This document shows positions 20,115 through 23,031 of a stretch of 23,031 bases of DNA, piece after piece. Numbering within the stretch: position 1 is the first letter of the stretch; every line of letters begins with the position of its first letter. Source of the stretch: an uncultured Anaerolineales bacterium. Lineage in GTDB: Bacteria > Chloroflexota > Anaerolineae > Anaerolineales > Villigracilaceae. The stretch is from the NCBI GenBank assembly GCA_937928015.1, contig CALFXA010000249.1:1-23031 (forward strand), written 5' to 3'. The notes beneath the pieces were generated by a model. It did no database searches. It was not told the DNA's origin and saw nothing but the letters and a program-made list of their open reading frames with translations. The translations under genes and the position numbers were made by a program.

Positions 20115-22913
20115 ATGCCTGCCAGCCTCGCCATCGAAGATTTCGGCAGCCAGCTCAAATACCTGCGCAAACGCGCCCACCTCACCCAGCGTGACCTGGC
20201 GCAGGCCGTCGGCTATACCGAAGCGCACGTCTGCCGCCTCGAAAAGAATGAACGCCTGCCCGACCTGACCACGGTCGCGGCACTCTTCATCCCCGCCCTC
20301 GACATCCAAAATGACCCCGCCGCCATGGAACGCCTGTTACAACTGGCGGCCGATGCGCACGGCGGACGCAAACTGGCCAAGGTCAAATTGACCCAGGTCA
20401 CCATCGAACATCTCGATGAGCAGGACCTGGGCGCGTTGGAGGAAGTCCCTGCGCCGCCCGCCCAACGGGTGGACCGCGCCATCCTGTTGGCGCGCCTCCG
20501 AGCGCTGCTAGCCAGGGAGCGCGCCGTGGCCTTGTGTGGAATGGCAGGCGCGGGCAAGACTTCACTGGCTGCGGCCCTCGCCCGCGAATACCAGGGACCC
20601 ATCTTCTGGCACACGCTGACGGCCGAGGTCAACACCAGCGCCGAGGCTATCCTGCGGCAGTTGGCGCTCTTCCTCTTTTCGAACGGACAATCTCAACTCA
20701 AGCCGCTGGTTGAACGCCGCAGCGAGGCGGCGCCCATCGCGCTCGACCAGCAACTGGCGCAAATCCGCGCGGCATTGGGGGAACGTCCCGCCTTGTTATG
20801 TTTCGAAGATGCCCACCTGTTGGCGGATGATGAGGCCAGCCTGTCGCTGCTGAAACAACTGAGCGGATTGCCCACCGTCAGCCTGCTGCTGACCAGCCGT
20901 CAGGGCGGACTCCTGCCCATCGCTGAGGTCAACGTCGGCGGGCTGGAACCCGCCGAGGCGCGCGACCTGGTCCGCCGCCTGGGCCTGGTCCTCGACGAGG
21001 AGCGCTTGGAGCGGCTGTTGGTCCGCACTGACCGCAATCCCATGTTGTTGCGGCTGGCGGCGGGTCAGTTGGTTGAATCGCAACTGGACGCCGATGCCTT
21101 TATCGAACATCTGGAGACCCATCCACAGGTGGCGGCCTACCTGCTCGACACCTTACTGCGCGACCTCTCCCCCGCCGCTGAATGGCTGGCCGCGCTGCTC
21201 TCGGTCTTCCGTCACCCGCTCGACCTGTACGATGAGGTGCTGATCGAACTGACGCAAAGGTATGAACCGTCGGTGCGCTTCGAGGCGGCCCTGTCCGAAA
21301 TCCGCCCGCGTCACTTGGTGGACAATCCACGCCACGCATCGTTGCACCCGCTGGTACGCGATCATCTTTATGCCACGCTCGGCACCGACGCCGCCCGCAA
21401 AAAACGTATGCATCGTCTGGCCGCGGAGTGGTCCGAGGCGGCGGGCGATCTGGTCGAAGCGGCCCATCACTGGACGCGCGCAGGGGACCTGGAACAGGCC
21501 GCCGAGGTGTTAGGCGACCGCAGCGAGGATTTGTTCAATCGCGGACAGGCCAGCGCCGCCGTCCTGGTGGTGGATGAGGCCCTCGAACGCGCCGCCCGCA
21601 AACGCGGCGACACCTCCGCCCTGCGCCGCCGCCTGCTCACCGCCCGCGGCGACCTGCTGCGCGGAACCTTCCGCGCAGCTGACGCCGAAGCCAGTTATCG
21701 TGAGGCGCTCTCGCTGGCGCAGAACCTGCCTGCCGTGCGCGCGCAAATCGTCCGCAACCTCGCACAAAGTCTGCTCCAACGTGGACGGTCCGCCGAGGCG
21801 CTGCCACTCTGTCAATCGGCCATGGCGGGCCTGGGCAAAGCGGATGTACTCCTCCGTGCGCGTCTGGCGTCCATGCAGTGCCGCGCCCACCTCGTACTCT
21901 CGCAATTTGACGAGGCCGAACGAACCTCCAACCTGGCTATCGAATTGGCGAATCAATTTGCCGAAGCCCTGCCGCAAGCCGCCAACGACGTCTGGGCGCG
22001 CGCCGAACGCACCCTCGGCTGGATTAATTACACCCGTCATCCCGAAGGGACCGAATCCCTCGCTCATTACCGCCGCGCCCTCGATTGTGCCCGCGCCGCA
22101 GGCCTGCGTGTGATCGAATGCGCCATTCTCTCGAACACGGCCACCGCATTGATGGAACGTGGCGATATGCAAGCCGCCCTGAAAACCTATGAAGATGCTC
22201 TGCACGGATACGAATCGCTGGGTGACATGTACGGCCTCGCGGGTGTGCTGCATAACCTGGGTGTGCTGCATGGGATCCGCGAAGAGCACGGTGAGGCCTT
22301 GCAACGCTTCGAGCGGGCCAGCGAGATCGAGCGCCTGATTGGCGATCACGAAGGCCTGCTTAGCTCGGAAGGCGCGCGTGCATCCATGCTGATCGGCCTC
22401 AATCGATTGACCGAAGCCCGTGCCGCCCTCGACACGGCCCTGACCGCAGCTGGGAACTCCAGCGATACCTGGGCGCTTGGCTCGGCCTTGTGCCTGCTGA
22501 CCGAGGTTCAATTGCTGCAAGGCGAAATCGAAGCCGCACAAACCACCATCCAGCGGACCTTGTCCATGCCTGGCATGGAGGGCAATGCCCGCGTCCACGC
22601 CTGGGCCCAAAGTGACCTAGCCCTCGTGCAGATCGGCGCTGAACAGTTCGACGAGGCCCGCGAGACGGTGGCAGGCGAACCATCCGCTGATCTGGGCTTT
22701 GAGCTGACCATCCGCTGGCGGCAGGTACAAAGCGCCGCCGCCCTGGCCTGTGGCGACGTGAAAACCTCACGGCAGATCGCGCAGGCTCTGGTCAAGTCTG
22801 CGCGGGAAAAAGGATTGAAGAAGCTCGAACTGGTCGCGCAGGCCCTCCACGACCAACCCAAGCGTCCGCCCCGCGACCTGCCCCGCATCATCCTGGTCGG
22901 ACCTGAAGCCTGA
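20115..22913 (+). CDS. XRE-family HTH / STAND NTPase / TPR regulator
   Basis: Large signal-transducing protein of 932 residues. A Cro/CI helix-turn-helix (about 11-66: LKYLRKRAHLTQRDLAQAVG, then HVCRLEKNERLPD) is joined by a linker to an NB-ARC-like NTPase core. The core has Walker A GMAGAGKTS (142-150), Walker B ALLCFEDAH (about 226-234), LLLTSR (257-262) and NPMLLRLAAG (308-317). The C-terminal half, about 460-900, is all-helical with tetratricopeptide-type repeats (GDMQAALKTYEDALHGYESL and GEALQRFERASEIERLIGDH fit best). STAND proteins bind ligand or partner on the repeats and switch by nucleotide-driven oligomerisation; here the switch would control DNA binding. AAAGGA lies 6 bases before the ATG at 20115, and the TTG at 20067 is rejected because it sits inside the TTGACA array. 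Target and signal are unknown. Confidence 0.93.
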   Translation: MPASLAIEDFGSQLKYLRKRAHLTQRDLAQAVGYTEAHVCRLEKNERLPDLTTVAALFIPALDIQNDPAAMERLLQLAADAHGGRKLAKVKLTQVTIEHLDEQDLGALEEVPAPPAQRVDRAILLARLRALLARERAVALCGMAGAGKTSLAAALAREYQGPIFWHTLTAEVNTSAEAILRQLALFLFSNGQSQLKPLVERRSEAAPIALDQQLAQIRAALGERPALLCFEDAHLLADDEASLSLLKQLSGLPTVSLLLTSRQGGLLPIAEVNVGGLEPAEARDLVRRLGLVLDEERLERLLVRTDRNPMLLRLAAGQLVESQLDADAFIEHLETHPQVAAYLLDTLLRDLSPAAEWLAALLSVFRHPLDLYDEVLIELTQRYEPSVRFEAALSEIRPRHLVDNPRHASLHPLVRDHLYATLGTDAARKKRMHRLAAEWSEAAGDLVEAAHHWTRAGDLEQAAEVLGDRSEDLFNRGQASAAVLVVDEALERAARKRGDTSALRRRLLTARGDLLRGTFRAADAEASYREALSLAQNLPAVRAQIVRNLAQSLLQRGRSAEALPLCQSAMAGLGKADVLLRARLASMQCRAHLVLSQFDEAERTSNLAIELANQFAEALPQAANDVWARAERTLGWINYTRHPEGTESLAHYRRALDCARAAGLRVIECAILSNTATALMERGDMQAALKTYEDALHGYESLGDMYGLAGVLHNLGVLHGIREEHGEALQRFERASEIERLIGDHEGLLSSEGARASMLIGLNRLTEARAALDTALTAAGNSSDTWALGSALCLLTEVQLLQGEIEAAQTTIQRTLSMPGMEGNARVHAWAQSDLALVQIGAEQFDEARETVAGEPSADLGFELTIRWRQVQSAAALACGDVKTSRQIAQALVKSAREKGLKKLELVAQALHDQPKRPPRDLPRIILVGPEA

Positions 22914-22938
22914 TCCCGTTTCAATGGGCATCTGAATC

Positions 22939-22974
22939 AAAGAGACAGCCGCCATAGGGCGACTGTCTCTTTTT
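22939..22974. terminator. Terminator of the XRE-NTPase-TPR gene
   Basis: A 10-bp stem AAAGAGACAG/CTGTCTCTTT (22939-22948 with 22963-22972) encloses a small inner hairpin, followed by a T-run. It lies between convergent genes and may also serve the SLH gene entering from the right. Confidence 0.85.
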
Positions 22975-22997
22975 ACACTTGCTACCTACTTACCAGA

Positions 22998-23031
22998 CTA
23001 CGGGAGAGGCAATTGGAAAGTACGGACGAGG
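22998..23031 (-). CDS. 3' end of a third SLH-domain protein (partial)
   Basis: Read on the minus strand, the last bases encode LVRTFQLPLP followed by TAG (22998-23000). This matches the endings VRTFNLP and VRTFYLP of the two SLH proteins at 13119 and 14729, which are preceded by MAVFL. The rest of the gene lies beyond the right edge of the window. The call rests on ten codons, but the motif, the correct stop position and the convergent terminator agree. Confidence 0.75.
   Translation of the reverse strand, partial: LVRTFQLPLP

Noticed and set aside
21510..22610. Minus-strand frame of 366 codons
   Set aside because: Antisense to the TPR region of the regulator; no domain and no ribosome site seen.

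Overview
The window looks like chromosomal DNA of a Chloroflexota bacterium, probably of the Anaerolineae type. This is an inference from gene content: S-layer-homology (SLH) proteins with cysteine-containing repeats, a lipoprotein with an NBR1-type Ig domain, a membrane histidine kinase of the type common in that phylum, an XRE-NTPase-TPR regulator, and a serine hydroxymethyltransferase/T-protein fusion. Most of the DNA is GC-rich. A stretch around 10.3-11.6 kb is clearly richer in AT. The first 51 bases are not biological: they match the Illumina P5/TruSeq adapter, so the contig end is a sequencing artefact and the first gene is cut.

Layout. 52-2672 (+): a 5'-truncated membrane histidine kinase and a NarL-type response regulator, overlapping by 4 bases. 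2831-5230 (+): a cytochrome P450, then a lipoprotein with a tyrosine-rich stretch and a coiled coil, closed by a two-way terminator. 5331-7007 (-): a secreted protein with two 41-residue repeats, and a MerR regulator whose promoter has the 19-bp spacer and dyad typical of the family. 7151-10294 (+): a 1047-residue fusion of serine hydroxymethyltransferase and glycine-cleavage T-protein, divergent from merR. Its linker holds a degenerate copy of half of the T-protein fold and two in-frame short repeats. 10446-10968 (+): a BrnT/BrnA toxin-antitoxin pair with a near-leaderless promoter and an operator-like palindrome. 11033-12190 (+): a VanZ-like membrane protein and a SHOCT-domain membrane protein. 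12260-12325: three direct repeats with a 22-bp period. 12436-13071 (+): the NBR1-Ig lipoprotein.

13119-20011 (-): an SGNH-hydrolase-like protein with three SLH motifs, a 1311-residue surface protein (14 propeller-type repeats, two Ig-like domains, three SLH motifs), a two-helix membrane protein with an L7/L12-like tail, a helix-hairpin-helix protein, and a possible small charged protein. 20115-22913 (+): an XRE-NTPase-TPR regulator preceded by three TTGACA boxes exactly 10 bp apart. 22998-23031 (-): the last ten codons of a third SLH protein.

The genes form three loose themes: sensing and regulation (kinase/regulator pair, MerR, XRE-NTPase-TPR), the cell surface (two lipoproteins, repeat protein, SLH proteins), and one-carbon metabolism (the fusion). 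The features I rate most worth checking are the fusion gene with its pseudo-T-protein linker and in-frame palindromic insertion, the 22-bp-period repeats, the BrnTA promoter, and the 14-repeat SLH protein. No rRNA, tRNA, CRISPR array or intact insertion sequence was seen.
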